Assembly: GCA_003991915.1 (NCBI GenBank)
Contig: RQTK01000236.1
Span: 351,398-415,397, forward strand
Source: Elysia chlorotica
Lineage: Eukaryota > Mollusca > Gastropoda > Plakobranchidae
DNA: 64,000 nt
Direction of reading: 5' to 3'
Position numbers and translations under genes: made by a program. The notes under the pieces were generated by a model that saw only the letters and a program-made list of their open reading frames with translations, had not been told where the DNA came from and made no database searches. Within the stretch, counting starts at the first letter, position 1. Every line of letters begins with the position of its first letter. Positions 21,701 to 32,900 of this stretch are shown piece by piece.

Positions 21701-24254
21701 ACTTAAAAAATATATCACTGTAAAGTTTGCCCATTTTTTTTAAAATGAATCAGAGTTAAGTCATATCAATGTGCCAAATTAATGCAAAAGGCGAAAGAAT
21801 AGAGCCACCTCTGACCAAAACTGTGTCAGCTTTCAATCACCGGTCTGCGGACTTAAGAGACAACAAAATCGATACTCGCCAGTCCACAAAGGCGGCCACC
21901 TATGTCTACAATTGGCAAGAAAAATGTGGTTTTTTTTTAGACATAAAACCGCACTCTAATGCTAATTCTATCATTTTTATCATTGTAAACCTCTCACGGG
22001 TTCTATCATTACCGTCTAAACCTGGCATTTAGATTAGATCTAATCTAGATCAAGCCTCTGTACTCTTGATCTAGATAGATCTTTCAAAAAGATTTCACAA
22101 GCCCTTGGACTGAAGTGCTTTCTGTTTCTCTGTAGAGTACAACAAAATTAAGATAAATGCTTTGATTAGATGTTCGAGTTAAAAAAAGTTTTCATCACCA
22201 CTTTCTTGGCCAAACCAACGAGAGAGCCGCTACATTGGGTGGAAGAATTTTTTTTTATGGGTGGAGACAGCTTAGAAAAAAAACAAGCTCTCTTATTTTC
22301 TAACAAAATATTAACTTTTTACTTATACTACTTTTATAAAGAGCGTGGTTATTTTTTTAGTGATGTTTTATTAACATTTTACCGTGGGTTAATTTTGGCT
22401 CAGGCTGAAACCCGTATTCCCGATGTTAACTAGCCTTGATTATTTTCTATAGGCGAAAGTGCTCTTGAGCAGCTTCTCGGTCGCCTAAATCGATTCAAGA
22501 CAGTGCATTCGTGACAGCAAACCTTGCCTTTTCTGTGATTTTATTTCAATTTTAAAAGCATTATATTAATCAAAACAGTTAATTTATTGTTAAACTCACC
22601 TAGATCTTGTTCAGTGTATGTAGATGACTTCTGTTATTTTTTTAATGATTTTTTTTAAATTAGCCATTGTGCCTCTTAGGTCCCTCTTGAGCAAAAGTGT
22701 ACAAAACAAACTTTTTTGGACTTTAAGTGGATAGAAATCCCTTTATTTTTCTTTTAAAACGCTTGAAAAAAAAATTAGCATAATCCCCATCTGTAGAGTA
22801 TGTGTAACGCAAAAAATAACTGGGTGTGTACTTTTTTTTTACATGAAGCTCTGAACTTGGCTCATTGCGCAGTTGCGGAAAAAGGGGATTTTTTCACATT
22901 TTTTAAATTGCATAACTCCTTTAAAAATCAAGCTATACAGTTGAGTTAGGAGTTATAATTCTTAGAATCAAAATATCTATCCAGCCCAATAATAATTGGA
23001 AGACTATTTTGCAATTTTAATCTTTAATTTAGAGCACATGTTCCTATTAATTTGCCTCATTATATTTACTAAATTTACTAAATTTTTGTTGCGTTAGAAA
23101 TTGTATTACGTGTCTACTTAATTTTCCACCAAGCTTGTTAGATTGAGTTAATTTTTTATTGTTTCAAGGTAAGATAGGAAAATCCTCTTCATGATAAAAG
23201 GTTATGAAAAACGGAACTTTGTTCCTAAATTGTTCCATCCAGGTTTTGTAAATCTCTGCACCATCCATGGATTGAATCATTAATTTTTGAGGTACATGTA
23301 CTGCATGAGAATTTCCATACAATCAAAATCACTTGCAGTTGCAGCCAGTGATTCAAACAGTTTAATTGGGAAAGAGATTGTACCAAGAAGATCGCCTTTT
23401 AGTTTGAAGACATGAGATCTCTAAAAAAATAATTGCAAAATCTTCATGGCGCTATTTTTATTTGGATGTAATTAATGATTTCAACATACTCATTCTATGA
23501 TTGTCTTTTAATAGACTTGAATGTTCACACCTTTTTTAATTACTCTCTTCTGATGCAATTGTTTGATAAGCTAACGAAACCCACAAGGACACATGACTTC
23601 TATATAGGTAACTTAACTCTTTGTAAAACTGCATTCCCATAGCATGGGTGGAAAACTTGTGTATTTTTGAAAGTGTCAAAAAAATGAAAAATTAAGTTGT
23701 TGTCATATTCTGCATTCAACAACTGAGTTTATACTTTGTCCAACTTCATCATCTCTGAGGCTAGCATGGTGGATACGAGTGAGCAGTTTAACACTTTATA
23801 ACAACATAGGATTTTCTTTATTTGACAACTGAGCGTTACTTTTTTTTTTTCACTTTATCTCGCAGGCTAGCAGTTTAACACATTATAATAGCATCTGATT
23901 TAGTTTACTTGACAACTAAGCATAGATCTTTCTTTTTTCTTTTTTTTTTTACTCTTTATCACCCAGGCCAGCATGGCTGGCATGAGCGAGCAGGAGTACC
24001 AGCAGCGCGTCCAGTTCCTCAAGCAGCAGCGCGACAAGCTCATGGAGATGAAGAGGAAGGAGCGAGAGAAGCAGCTTCTGTCTGCCGAGCACTCCCAGCC
24101 CCAGCGGCCGGCCAGTGCGAGAGCGGCCCGAGCGGCCCTCAGCCACGGCAGCCAAGGGAAAGACAAGGGAGCCGACGCAGAAGATGAGAAGAAACTTGCC
24201 ATGAGGAGGGCGATTGCAGACCGGATCAAATCAGAGCTTATGGGGAGCAAGTGA
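8025..24254 (+). CDS. CFAP36: CFAP36 (CCDC104/BARTL1), spliced gene, complete
   Basis: Cilia- and flagella-associated protein 36, a BART-like protein; the human member binds the small GTPase ARL3 and is linked to cilia. Coding exons: 8025-8130, 10369-10433, 16044-16154, 17079-17186, tentative 18049-18079, 18127-18256, 19351-19492, 20384-20521, 21152-21310, 23967-24254. Together they give about 425 residues, against about 342 in human. Residues 1-130 match the BART-like domain: SYREIHEEYKKL in exon 2, then LATEDYPIFVRIMAQKN in exon 4 (human has LAAEDFTIFKAMMVQKN). Exon 6 opens with KSKEEYD, as in human. The last exon is a charged coiled coil with EYQQRVQFLKQQRDKLMEM. Exons 7 and 8 add an Ala/Pro/Ser-rich linker that accounts for much of the extra length. 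All junctions are GT-AG and phases agree except between exons 4 and 5, where a 3n+1 exon is needed. The start is the first ATG of the exon. Identity is very secure. Confidence 0.95.
10045..10135 (-). mobile_element. tRNA-like SINE head, minus strand, in CFAP36 intron 2
   Basis: Minus strand reads ATCAGCTGGTAGTACCATC (box A-like) then GAGGTTCAAACTGAGCTGG (box B-like). Confidence 0.55.
10369..10433 (+). CDS. CFAP36: CFAP36 coding exon 2
   Basis: Enters in phase 1 after acceptor tttcccag and reads IFDPSTEDSESYREIHEEYK, aligning with human [20 protein letters not shown]. Donor TTA|gtaagt, phase 0. Confidence 0.95.
10880..11500 (+). pseudogene. Non-LTR retrotransposon remnant, RNase H region
   Basis: From 10898 the frame reads FTDGSKDETCVSAAYNSS, with SDSLFLVKAV about 55 residues later; these resemble the catalytic Asp motifs of the RNase H domain found at the C-terminus of jockey-type elements. 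After a stop at 11180 the sequence continues as RSRDQVVLDRI, a stop codon, then LGHSHHTHAFLLRGEEPPQC and HTC, the usual RxGHT-x-HxxLL-GE-PPxC zinc-knuckle end of such proteins. In-frame stops show it is dead. It lies in CFAP36 intron 2. Confidence 0.85.
12718..12783 (+). repeat. (TTA)n then (TCA)n microsatellite
   Basis: About 17 TTA units passing into about 5 TCA units, in CFAP36 intron 2. Confidence 0.95.
13067..13131 (+). repeat. Two-copy repeat of about 31 bp
   Basis: AAGTTATGGTATTGGAATGT followed by TTATAT is present twice head to tail in CFAP36 intron 2. Confidence 0.7.
14185..14575 (+). pseudogene. Degenerate mariner transposase fragment
   Basis: FWNMKGILL in one frame, then after a frameshift IEDYLPNNKTMNGEFYSQL in another, matching the mariner pattern F-W-D-x-x-G-I-L and D-Y-L-x-x-x-x-T-I-N-x-x-Y. 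An in-frame stop follows. Further on, VKERWENCSTLAGDS resembles the mariner C-terminus (RWxKCxxxxGDYxE). The catalytic HQDNAP block is not preserved. It lies in CFAP36 intron 2. Confidence 0.75.
16044..16154 (+). CDS. CFAP36: CFAP36 coding exon 3
   Basis: 37 codons, VDLLLEAFRTDTGLTHDQII onward, part of the helical BART-like domain. Acceptor cgctcgcag, donor CAG|gtgagg, phase 0 at both ends. Confidence 0.95.
16410..16500 (-). mobile_element. tRNA-like SINE head, minus strand, in CFAP36 intron 3
   Basis: Minus strand reads GAGCCAGATAGGTCAGTGGA and, about 40 bp on, GAGGTTCAAGTCTCAACTGG (box B). Same family as the copies at 6.6 and 10.1 kb. Confidence 0.6.
16565..16790 (+). mobile_element. tRNA-derived SINE in CFAP36 intron 3
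   Basis: Diverged tRNA-like head, then GTTGGGTCAGTGTCAGCATAA, CATGGTATCC and AAATTGTCAGACTTTAGTCTT. Its 3' part (from about 16753) has become the unit of a 93-bp tandem repeat. Confidence 0.75.
16753..17031 (+). repeat. 93-bp tandem repeat, three copies, next to CFAP36 exon 4
   Basis: Units start at 16753, 16846 and 16939, with a fourth beginning at 17032 and breaking off. Copies 2 and 3 appear identical or nearly so. The unit starts with the 3' end of a SINE (ccgaccacaatatagtgctg). 93 is a multiple of three and the frame stays open into exon 4. Confidence 0.9.
17079..17186 (+). CDS. CFAP36: CFAP36 coding exon 4
   Basis: 36 codons, from VLFEQVLATEDYPIFV to ALMLISQ; the best conserved segment of the protein. 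Acceptor ctggtcag, donor CAG|gtttgt, phase 0. The reading frame is open upstream through the 93-bp tandem repeat that stops 47 bp before this exon. Confidence 0.95.
17632..17846 (+). mobile_element. tRNA-derived SINE in CFAP36 intron 4
   Basis: Head GGTGGCTCAAATGGTAAAGC (box A-like), box B-like GTTCAAAACCC, then the shared body with CAGTGCCAGTATAACATGAG and CATTAGTCTTGGAGCC. It is preceded directly by a run of G. Confidence 0.8.
17944..17968. other. Assembly gap, 25 N
   Basis: Lies in CFAP36 intron 4 after a CTAT/CTTT-rich stretch, between exon 4 and the candidate micro-exon. Its real size is unknown. Confidence 0.99.
18049..18079 (+). CDS. CFAP36: CFAP36 candidate 31-nt micro-exon
   Basis: Exon 4 ends in phase 0 and exon 5 must be entered in phase 1, so an exon of 3n+1 nt is needed between them. 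This 31-nt stretch (acceptor gggagccag, donor CAG|gtctgt) reads GCGIARLWSP plus a split Asp. It restores the frame and gives 11 residues between the conserved Gln and the Asp-Gly, the same spacing as human ERNGVLPDCLT. Against it: the following intron would be only 47 nt, the acceptor has a weak pyrimidine tract, and similarity is slight. The true exon could instead lie in the nearby N gap. Confidence 0.45.
18127..18256 (+). CDS. CFAP36: CFAP36 coding exon 5
   Basis: Reads DGWKFAGESSQRSREERG through a Gln-rich stretch to QVLKAVLA, aligning with human KILREVLR. Strong acceptor (ctttcccacttggcttgtttag), donor GC|gtgagt, phase 2. In phase 0 it would hit a stop after about 25 codons, so the phase-1 entry is required. 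Confidence 0.88.
18538..18765 (+). mobile_element. tRNA-derived SINE in CFAP36 intron 5
   Basis: Head with CTGGCTCAAGTAGTAAAGCA and GGGTCTAATCCC (box B-like), then the shared body: GGCGCTGTATCAGTATAATG, ATTGGCTGAGACTGGAGTCA, AAATTGTCCGACGTCACTC. Confidence 0.8.
19351..19492 (+). CDS. CFAP36: CFAP36 coding exon 6
   Basis: The split Ala is followed by KSKEEYDNERKQKKQEDQEL, matching human KSKEEYDQEEERKRKK. Acceptor actcaacag, donor GAG|gttcat, phase 0. Confidence 0.92.
20384..20521 (+). CDS. CFAP36: CFAP36 coding exon 7
   Basis: 46 codons in phase 0, TFQKSLSLTEQPLPVIKTP onward. A low-complexity Pro/Ala/Ser linker with no human counterpart. Acceptor tctaaacag, donor TCG|gtaaga. Confidence 0.85.
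21152..21310 (+). CDS. CFAP36: CFAP36 coding exon 8
   Basis: 53 codons in phase 0, TSTAPKPVAAQHDLGARGD to KAVQAAA, Ala-rich linker. Acceptor ggtgacag, donor GCT|gtaagt. Confidence 0.85.
23967..24254 (+). CDS. CFAP36: CFAP36 terminal coding exon 9
   Basis: Reads ASMAGMSEQEYQQRVQFLKQ to the C-terminal IADRIKSELMGSK and a TGA stop. Matches the human C-terminal coiled coil (LRQREHYLKQKRDKLMSM and LLAEKLKEEVINK). Clearly richer in G+C at third positions than exons 1, 2 and 6. Confidence 0.93.
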   Translation, partial: ASMAGMSEQEYQQRVQFLKQQRDKLMEMKRKEREKQLLSAEHSQPQRPASARAARAALSHGSQGKDKGADAEDEKKLAMRRAIADRIKSELMGSK

Positions 24255-25135
24255 TGCAATAATAATTCATTTTCTAGCATTTTTCTTTGTAAAGCACCCT
24301 ACAGATATGTTAAACCTATGTCAGTGAACATGCCAAATTCCTTACATTACCTGCATGTTTCGTGCCTGTACTGGAGTATTTTTGTACGCTGAGGAACATT
24401 CCCATATCACACCTACTACATGTACCACTAGTGGTATTCGGATCGGTCACGTTTGACAGATGGATAATCTAATTAGAAGGGTCAGTCTGTGTCTATTTTT
24501 ATGTTGTTTTATTTAAAGCAATAATTTGTGTGTGTAGAAAGAGTGCATAATTATCTTGAACCCTTGTAACACTATTTGAACACATTACACACTTTGCAGG
24601 TATTTCAACATAAATGTGTTGAACAAATCTCTTTATAACATATGCCAATCAGTTACCTGATAAGATGGGCGTATGTCATTTTTTGGGCAAAATTATGCCA
24701 AAAACAAACAAGAAAAAAGGCAAATTAACCCTTTTGATAACTAGGCATTGTTCATCACTGGAACTTGGCATTTTGAAAAACAATTCAAAATCTGCTACAT
24801 ATGCTACGTTTTATATCAGTCTCTCACAGCTTCTATTTATTTAACACCCCCTACAATATATATCAAATTGAATGAAGTTAGAAAGGAAGTTGTAATCTTC
24901 ACTGTTTGATTGGCAGGCTTTGTACACTTTGTACATCGGATATTTTGTTCACTAAGTGGACATAAAGTTCTGAGCCAGTGATACCCGCTCAAGTTACTTT
25001 TAGGACCAGTTTAAGTTACTGGAAGTGTTACGGTTCACAGCAAGCGCAGAGCTGTGAGTGAGGGTCTTATCTCTACTGGCAGGAGCTTCCTGTCTGTCTC
25101 ATGGCAGACGCATTGCTTAGCCTATCTAGTCTATA

Positions 25136-25141
25136 AATAAA
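25136..25141 (+). terminator. CFAP36: Candidate poly(A) signal for CFAP36
   Basis: AATAAA about 880 nt downstream of the CFAP36 stop. The region is AT-rich, so chance matches are common. Confidence 0.3.
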
Positions 25142-27761
25142 ATATCACTGCTGCTAAGAGAAACGTTAAATTAGATTAGCCATTCACAGTACACGTTAGA
25201 ATTGTCAACAAATTTTCAAATGCAAATGCTTTTTGTATAATCGCTTTCAAATCAGTCTTTAAGAGTCTGCTGATAAATCATGCAATTCCTTATGTATGTC
25301 TCAGAGTGAAGCATGTGACCGTACATCACTGAGACACAGGGAGAAAAAATATCTTTTTTTATATAACTCTGTTCAAGTTGATCCTTTTGGTATTTTTCAA
25401 ATGTAGAATGTCAAATGATACATATAAAAAATAAGCCAGTAAGTGAGAGTTGAAGAAGAAGATGGAATTATGTGGAAAAAGGAAGTAATTCCAAGTGCAC
25501 TTTGCAAAATGAAAGGCTTTCTTCAAATTAAGTTATATGGCAAGTAGGTTCAAAATCAAACCTCTGCTGCTTTCTTAATTTAAACTTAAAAAAGAACTGT
25601 CAGTGTTACTAAATGCAATTTCTTACAATCAAATGACATTTGATTTGTCTTTCAGAGCGATATTTACATTATTTTGTATAATTTATTTTTGGAACTGGAA
25701 GTTAATGAGAATTGATGATAAATGTGTCATATGAATATCAAGAAAATCATGTGTGGCTGTATCACTAGAAAATTTGGTGGCATTTATTTCAGTTTTTGTG
25801 ACGTTTTTTTTTCTTTTGTTGTACAGGATATATTATTATTTTATCCCACTTTCATCTGTCTTGCAAGTTTTTTACTTCACACAAAAAATTTCATGGTTGA
25901 AATGTATACTTTTAAATTTTCCATTGTTTTCATGACGATAACGATTTAAATGTAAGACTACCACTACTACACAAATTGGAACTTATGAACGTGGTGACCT
26001 TTTTTGTTGGGAGGTTTTCATGTATTGCAGAAATAACTTTTCATAACTTTTAGTTGTAAATTAATTTTTTTATAAGCTGAATATGTTGCTAAATAGTTTT
26101 TTCTGCAGAGTTAAGAGTTTTAGGAGTTACATTTGGATTATTGTATCAGAATAACTAAATGAATTTTTACCATACAAATCTTTCAGTCTCATAATCATTT
26201 ATTTTTATCTCGTTCCAAAAAAAAAATTAGTTTTTGTCTTATCTTTACATCTCCTTGTTTATTCCTGCTAAAAAAAAATAGCCCATCAATATTACTACAG
26301 ACGTCAAACCAAGTAAAAAACTAGGATATCAGTCATTTTTTATCTAGTATAATTACACATAATAAATTCACCTTAACAATGGTGTTCTATAAATTCTTTT
26401 TTTTTTTTTATGTATTACAAAGTGTCTGACCACCTTGCAAAAAAAAGTAATGCTTATTACAACAACAAAATTATCATTGTACATGTAACATGTGTGCCAA
26501 AAGGGTTATTTTTTACAGCTATTTGTATGACATGATAAAATGGTTTTACTAAGGAGCCTCTTTCCTCTCATATTTTTAAATTTGAACTCTTACCATTAAA
26601 AAAAAACATTGTTTGATAAAGCCATGTCTCTAAGTAACACATAACAATAATTTATTCATATATAATGTTCTGCCATACTGCTTGCTCAGAATTATGGATG
26701 AGAAGCAGACTGTGATATTTTTTTGGCTTTTCTTATGTCCATTGCTGCAGAACGATTCAATTGTACCCAATGTCCCTGTCTTAATAGACTTCTTTACTCT
26801 TGAATATAAGTTTGATATAGAGCATACATTCTCTACTTCATGTGTTGTTGTTTTTTTTTTTTATGTCTTTTGTATACTAACTTGATATTGAGCTAATTGC
26901 GCGCTGGGCCAAAACTTGGAAAGAACATTATTTCTTTGTGATATTGTGTGCAAACAAAAAATTAAAAAAAAATAGTTTTCTTCATGTAATTGGTTTCAAT
27001 GTAACATTTTTAATGTGGTTTAATATAAATCCTTAATTATTTTCATAAATTTGTTAACACCATTTCATTAAAACAAACAGATTTCAGTAAGTTTTGACTG
27101 GTTGAAGACCACTTCTTTAATGTCATTCTCAATTTTTATGAAATATTATGAAAATTTAACTACGGAAATAATTTTTTTACAATAATATATTCTACACTTA
27201 ATCAATTATCAGATGAATTTTTTTTTACTTTACCTGAATAAATGTTATTTATAAAATTAGATTTCTGAAATGGTTTTAAAGCCCAATGTTCCTTAATATG
27301 CAGAAAAATAGGGATTACAGAATGATCTGGTAGAAAAAAAAATGAGAGAGTACTCTTTGCGGGTTAAAGAGCTTTTCCCCAACACAACTATGTTCATCTA
27401 AACATAAAAAAACTAATTTACATACATAAATTTATACTTATTTTTGAATATCAGGATACCTTGGAATATGGTGCAAGAAGCAAAAAGAGAAGAGAATGGA
27501 TGCTTCAAAGTATTTAATATTTGTCTATCCTTAATTGTAAAAAAATGTGCCAAAATTAATGTTAAGGAAAGAAAAATAAATAAATTTAAAAAATAATAAT
27601 AATAAATAAAAGCAAGGATTAACTGTTTTTATAGTCTTGATTGGAAAGAAGGAAGGCAAATGGGCTCTTTGAAGTTTGAGATTTGTTGGTAAGAACATAT
27701 CAGCACCATACACACCTGCTTTTTTCTTTTTCGATGTTTGGGCTTTAATTAAGTGAGTATA

Positions 27762-27988
27762 CAGGGCTGCCACTCTTCCGCGGAAACGCGGAAATCCACG
27801 GTACAAGATCCGCGGGTACTTTCCGCGGTCGCGGTATTTGGTCCGCTGCCTGACTTCAGCAAGACACATTTAAAGGTTGTAGTTACTTGTTAATTGTTGT
27901 CCCTCTAAAAAAAAAACGCCGCTAAATTACATGTAGCTCGTCACGACAAAATTTCAGATGTTTTTTTCTCAGTTGAGTGGCAGCCCTG
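27762..27988. mobile_element. 227-bp non-autonomous hAT-like element
   Basis: Ends are CAGGGCTGCCACTC (27762-27775) and its exact inverse complement (27975-27988). CAGGG...CCCTG ends are typical of hAT elements. The left half holds short CCGCGG-rich palindromes. No 8-bp target duplication is seen; instead a 41 to 44-bp direct repeat flanks it (27694-27737 and 27989-28029). Confidence 0.65.
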
Positions 27989-28449
27989 AACATAGCACCA
28001 TACACACCTGCTTTTTTCTTTTTCGATGTATACTAATTTGAAATTAAGCATGATGATCTTATAGCTCTACAAAATTTGCTAGAAATTTTAAACAAAGAAT
28101 TTTCTTTCTAATAGATAGCCTGTATTATTTTTTTTCCACTTTTGTATCATGATGCCCTTTCTATTTTCTCATGTTACATTACGGACATAACTTGAGATTT
28201 ACATCTAAATGTGTTGTAAATACGAGATCGGTGAAGTAACCATGTTTGTAGCTTTTAAAATAAGGCCAGAACTTCAAGTGATAGTAGAATGTATACTTGT
28301 AACCCTTTTTTTGCCATTTCCCTTTCAAGCATTGTAAAACTTTAGAGCTGACTGTTGGTTTATTTTTTTTTTTACATTTTGCAATACTTTCTTTATAAAA
28401 GAAATGTGTGACACAATGTGATTTGACAAAGTGGATGCTAAGTGAATGA

Positions 28450-28606
28450 TTTTTTATAAGGCCTAGCTATGTGATTGTGGTCACATCTTGGTCACAGTGA
28501 AAGTTGTTAGTGATTTTAGATCTAGTCTGAGACTTGAATGAGCAGTTGCACGTCAAACAACTTTTTTTATAAGGCCTAGCTATGTGATTGTGGTCACATC
28601 TTGGTC
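28450..28606 (+). repeat. 44-bp direct duplication, 113 bp apart
   Basis: TTTTTTATAAGGCCTAGCTA followed by TGTGATTGTGGTCACATC and TTGGTC occurs at 28450-28493 and 28563-28606 without visible change. Each copy contains the palindrome TGTGATTGTGGTCACA in part. Confidence 0.8.
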
Positions 28607-29707
28607 TTAACATTATTAGAAAGGTCAAGTTCATATATGAAAAATGGAATATGAATTTTGAATATGGAAGCTCTTTAATCGAATCTTAATATGTTTTTTT
28701 TCGCAATTCATATTGAAAAATGACCTTCGTGTATTTGATTTTTAAATAATTCTATTGAAACTTGACTTCATGGTTTGTCTTTCCTGGTTTATCTAAGTTA
28801 TGTCAAAAAGAAGATCTGCATGTGAGCCCTGACTAAAGTGATCACAATTCACAACTATCAAACCTAACTGGCAAACACGCAGGTCTAAGAAAGTAAAAGA
28901 GGGTGAGAAATATAATGTGAATTGTAAAAACTATTTTGAAACTTATCTTTTGAGAAGGCAGAAATGTTTTTAAATTTAGTCAATATGGGTTTGCAACGCA
29001 GTGAAAATTGTTTGCATTATACAGTTTTATTTACATTTTGGTGGTGCATTACAATACAGCTCAGTGCTATCTGTGCTCTCTCTTCCTTTTTCTTTTTGGT
29101 TGATCAGAGCCACTGGAATCACCAACTACTGCTTGGGTTGGGGTTGAGGGGGTGCCATCTGGTTGATAAAGTACGAAATGGTACACAATATTTTTTTAAT
29201 AACAAAAATCAACGTATATCTTGCAATTTGAGCAAAGTCAACTCAAAAGAATAGACACTTGACCTCAATATCTGCCTTAAGGAGTATTAATGCCAATATT
29301 TCAAAAGATAAAATAATAGAAACTTGGTTTCATTGTTTTACAACACTAAAAATTATGTGATCCGTCCTGAAAAAGAATCTAAACTCAACACTAAGCACAT
29401 GGATATAAATAATTTATGCATGCCTCACACAGTTAGCATATACTGGTTTAAACCATACTCTTTTTGAGTGGCAAAGCAAGGGTTCTTATCCCACAAACTG
29501 CATTCACTTTTGGCCATTTTCATGTAAAGCCTACTTCTAGATGATGTGGAAAAATACAGATCTACTCATGCAGAGGCGTCAGATTATTGTACAAGATAGA
29601 AGGAGAGAACAATAGGTATTCAGGTCTTACAGTATAGGCTTGCGAGCTAAAAAGAAAAAGTAGAACAAATGAAGCCTGGCTGGAGCCTGAGAAGAGGCAG
29701 TCCAGTA

Positions 29708-29905
29708 CTATATGAATAACTTTCCTTCCTGAAGTTTATTTTTCAAGATAAGTTTACAGAGAAGGGCCACACCTGTACCTTTTTTCTGAGCAGCTTGCCA
29801 CAGAGCACTGCGCACAAATCTCTTTGATGCTGATTTATCTAGTTTTGGTGCTTTCTTTTTGTCCTCTATTTCTTTCACTCTTGCCATGTAGCTCTGTATG
29901 CGAGT
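29708..29905 (-). CDS. C1D: C1D terminal coding exon 4
   Basis: [18 protein letters not shown] to a TAG stop; acceptor tttttcag. Matches human RIRVYMNRVKEITDKKKAGK. The last 25 or so residues are lineage-specific. Confidence 0.93.
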   Translation of the reverse strand, partial: TRIQSYMARVKEIEDKKKAPKLDKSASKRFVRSALWQAAQKKGTGVALLCKLILKNKLQEGKLFI

Positions 29906-32900
29906 CTGAAAAACATAAAGGAAAGTTAGCTGGACCATTTAACAGTTATGAAAATTTTATAAACAACGCACCGTGCACATAAATACAGATGTATACTCAG
30001 TTTTCTAAGCCCTCACAACATTATAATCTAAATCTTCAATATTAATTTGTTAGTCATATTATTCAAAATTTTTTTATTATTAAAATGACAACAAAAAGAG
30101 CTAATAAGTATGATCTATTCACATTTGTATCCACAATAAAAATAAACAGCTTGGCGTTAAATTGACTGATCAAATAGGAAATGTCCACTCCGTATCTGTC
30201 CTCAAAGCAAACTCGAGTTCAGTGAGGTCATCAGAGAGCAATTTTCCTGTCGGAAGATCAAGTGAGGGCGACTGACACTGACAAGTCGACCATGTATCAC
30301 ACTTCCATTTTAGACAAACCAAAAGAATGTGAAGCAAAACTCAATTTCTAATGCAAGAGGCCTTATTATATTCCTTCACAATGTCAAAGAAGGGCTTAAG
30401 TGACAGAAAAATGAACGAATGAAAAAAAGAAAAAGTGATGCCAACTGGATAATTTTTTTTTATATTGAACTTCTTCACTAACCAGTACAGCGGCGTACCA
30501 GATTAAGAATCTCATAACACCTCCCAAATAAACGTCAGCAGTATATTAAAGCAAAATAAGAACGATATGTACTTCTTAATCAAAGCATGTCTAGTTTGCT
30601 TTATTTTTATTGTATTGAGAGAATGAACACATGGTATAGCTAAACTGGAGCAATATGAGGGTCGTTAGCAGGCCTGGCTGATTTTCACTGATGTAATAGT
30701 TCTCAGCATGGTTTTGTAGGGTCTTTTTTCCGTTGGAACCATAGCTGACTCTAGTTTTACATGTGATGCAGTAAGCCACACCAGCTTCTTTTAACTTACA
30801 GTAGTAATCTGATAGGAAATCCCCATTTGTGTACTTCTTGTCTAACCAATGTCAATTTTCACTCCTTTTATCAACTTCGTTTATGTCCAGTGGACCAACA
30901 CGATAAACAAATTGCCAAATTCAATCACAAACACAATTTTGTAGATTTTATTTCTAACCAATAACTAATGAGAGTCTAGTCTAGGTCTACAAGAAGTCCT
31001 TAGATCTAGATACTCCCCCTACCACCCTATTTAAGACTTGCGCCACTAGGGGTAGAATGCACAAACAAGACCTAGCTTACGTCTCGTTATAACAATATAA
31101 TAATAGGAAGGCTTATGACGAGATGTAAGCTACATCATGTTAGTGCATTCTAGCATAGATCTATATGCGGTTGCACTTTGAATCACACAATTTAAATCGT
31201 AGATCTTGGCCTAGATCCGATATTCTGAACTCAAATCGAAAGGCCTGATGTTGTCACTTTGTTAGTGAATAGAGCATGCTCAACGATGTGAATACTTTTT
31301 CTGCTTCGCTTAATTTGTTAAATTGTTTTCTGTTTCTGTAAGTCAACGCACGGCTGCACGAAGATTGATAGAGAACATTAACGGACCTTGACAGATCTCT
31401 GATCGGTGATTATTTTTTTTATGGAACTGTGACGGGCAAAAGTTGGCATCACTGAAACAATTTTGCTTTTATCAGACAATGAAAATGAAAATATGGCAAT
31501 GTTATATCTGGCATAGAATCGATTCAAGACAATCGGGCCTGAAAATCTCAAGTTTTCACATATGAAAACCATACTCATAAAATTAATCTTCTCGACATTG
31601 TGGCTTAGAGATTCACATTTTGTTATTTTTTTTTATTATTAATTACCGGCTTATAAATTCTACAATTCCTAAGTTTTACTATAGAACAAACCAATTCTTG
31701 CTTGACTGCATGCTCCTTAGGGTTGACTCCACAGCAGTTCAAGTACACTGTAAAATATAGTAGACCAATTATCTCTGAACACACATACTTATATGAATTG
31801 AAACATGTACACAGGCCCATTTAACATTTTGAAAATGCCAAAATCAGAAGCAAGAGCAAATACAGAATGTACCAAATCAGATCAAGAACAACCTGTACAG
31901 TAAAACATGACGACAGTAGTAAGTTTTGATTCCAGAACAAAATTCCTGCTGTAAGCAAGCTCTAGCAAGGATACACCACCCAAAAATCCAATGTTTTAAC
32001 ATTTATTGCCCCCACCCCTCTTTCAAACAATAAAATATTAACGGGACTCATGGTTCTTTTGTCTTTATTTCATTGGTTTCTTGTTTTTTTTCTTGCTCTT
32101 GGTCTTCTCTCTTTGTGTATGTTCACTTAGTAGAGACGATCTAGGCATAAAAATGACACCCGTAATCTCTCTATTCTCTCTCTCTCTTGTCAATTCGGCG
32201 TCATTCCACAGTGGCTGACCGATCCCATCATCGAATAATTATGCATGCCCCTTCCCCCACTGTATTATTATCACACACAGTATCACACTACACATTCGCA
32301 TCCTTTGTCTAGACCTAGCCTAGGGCAAAGACTGTAGAAAATGTGTTCAAGCTTCTGGCTGACGCATCACAATGCTGTACAGTGACAGACCGTTATTTTG
32401 GAACCAAAGCTCACTCCCAGTTAACCATTTACTTGTACCGTTAAACCCAAGGTTTATATAGTAGAAATAAAACAGGAATTATTGAAATGTCCCCCTATAG
32501 CGATGGTCCAGTTGCCGCTGGTGCGGCTAGAGTTGGGCACTACTGTATGATTTAATCATAATGAAGTTTTCGCAAAATTTAATCCAAAGCTCATACTGCA
32601 GGAAAAATGTTTTATGGACCCACAGTCATAGTAATAGGTATTTGCTATTTACAAACCATTACTTTTTAAAAATATTTTAGTTTTGTTTGGATTTTTATTA
32701 AAACAGATTTTAAAGCTTGGTAAAAGATCCTATAACAACATCTCAATTCATGTTCTTTTATAGGAAAAAAAAAGAGATCTACAAATATAGAACTAGATTT
32801 TAATACACTTACTCCAAAATAAAGAATTAATTGTATATGCTGACACAAGGTCCACTTTTGCTGCATCAATTGTGGTCAGCTGCAAAGTCAAGTATTATAG

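Larger units (their letters stand above)
24255..29707. other. Convergent intergenic region between CFAP36 and C1D
   Basis: Very AT-rich. The start is probably CFAP36 3' UTR and the end C1D 3' UTR. Contains the hAT-like element and a 44-bp duplication; otherwise nothing recognised. Confidence 0.55.

Noticed and set aside
21769..22433. Two 87-codon frames in CFAP36 intron 8
   Set aside because: No recognisable protein, no exon phase compatibility with flanking CFAP36 exons; intron DNA, perhaps an old element.
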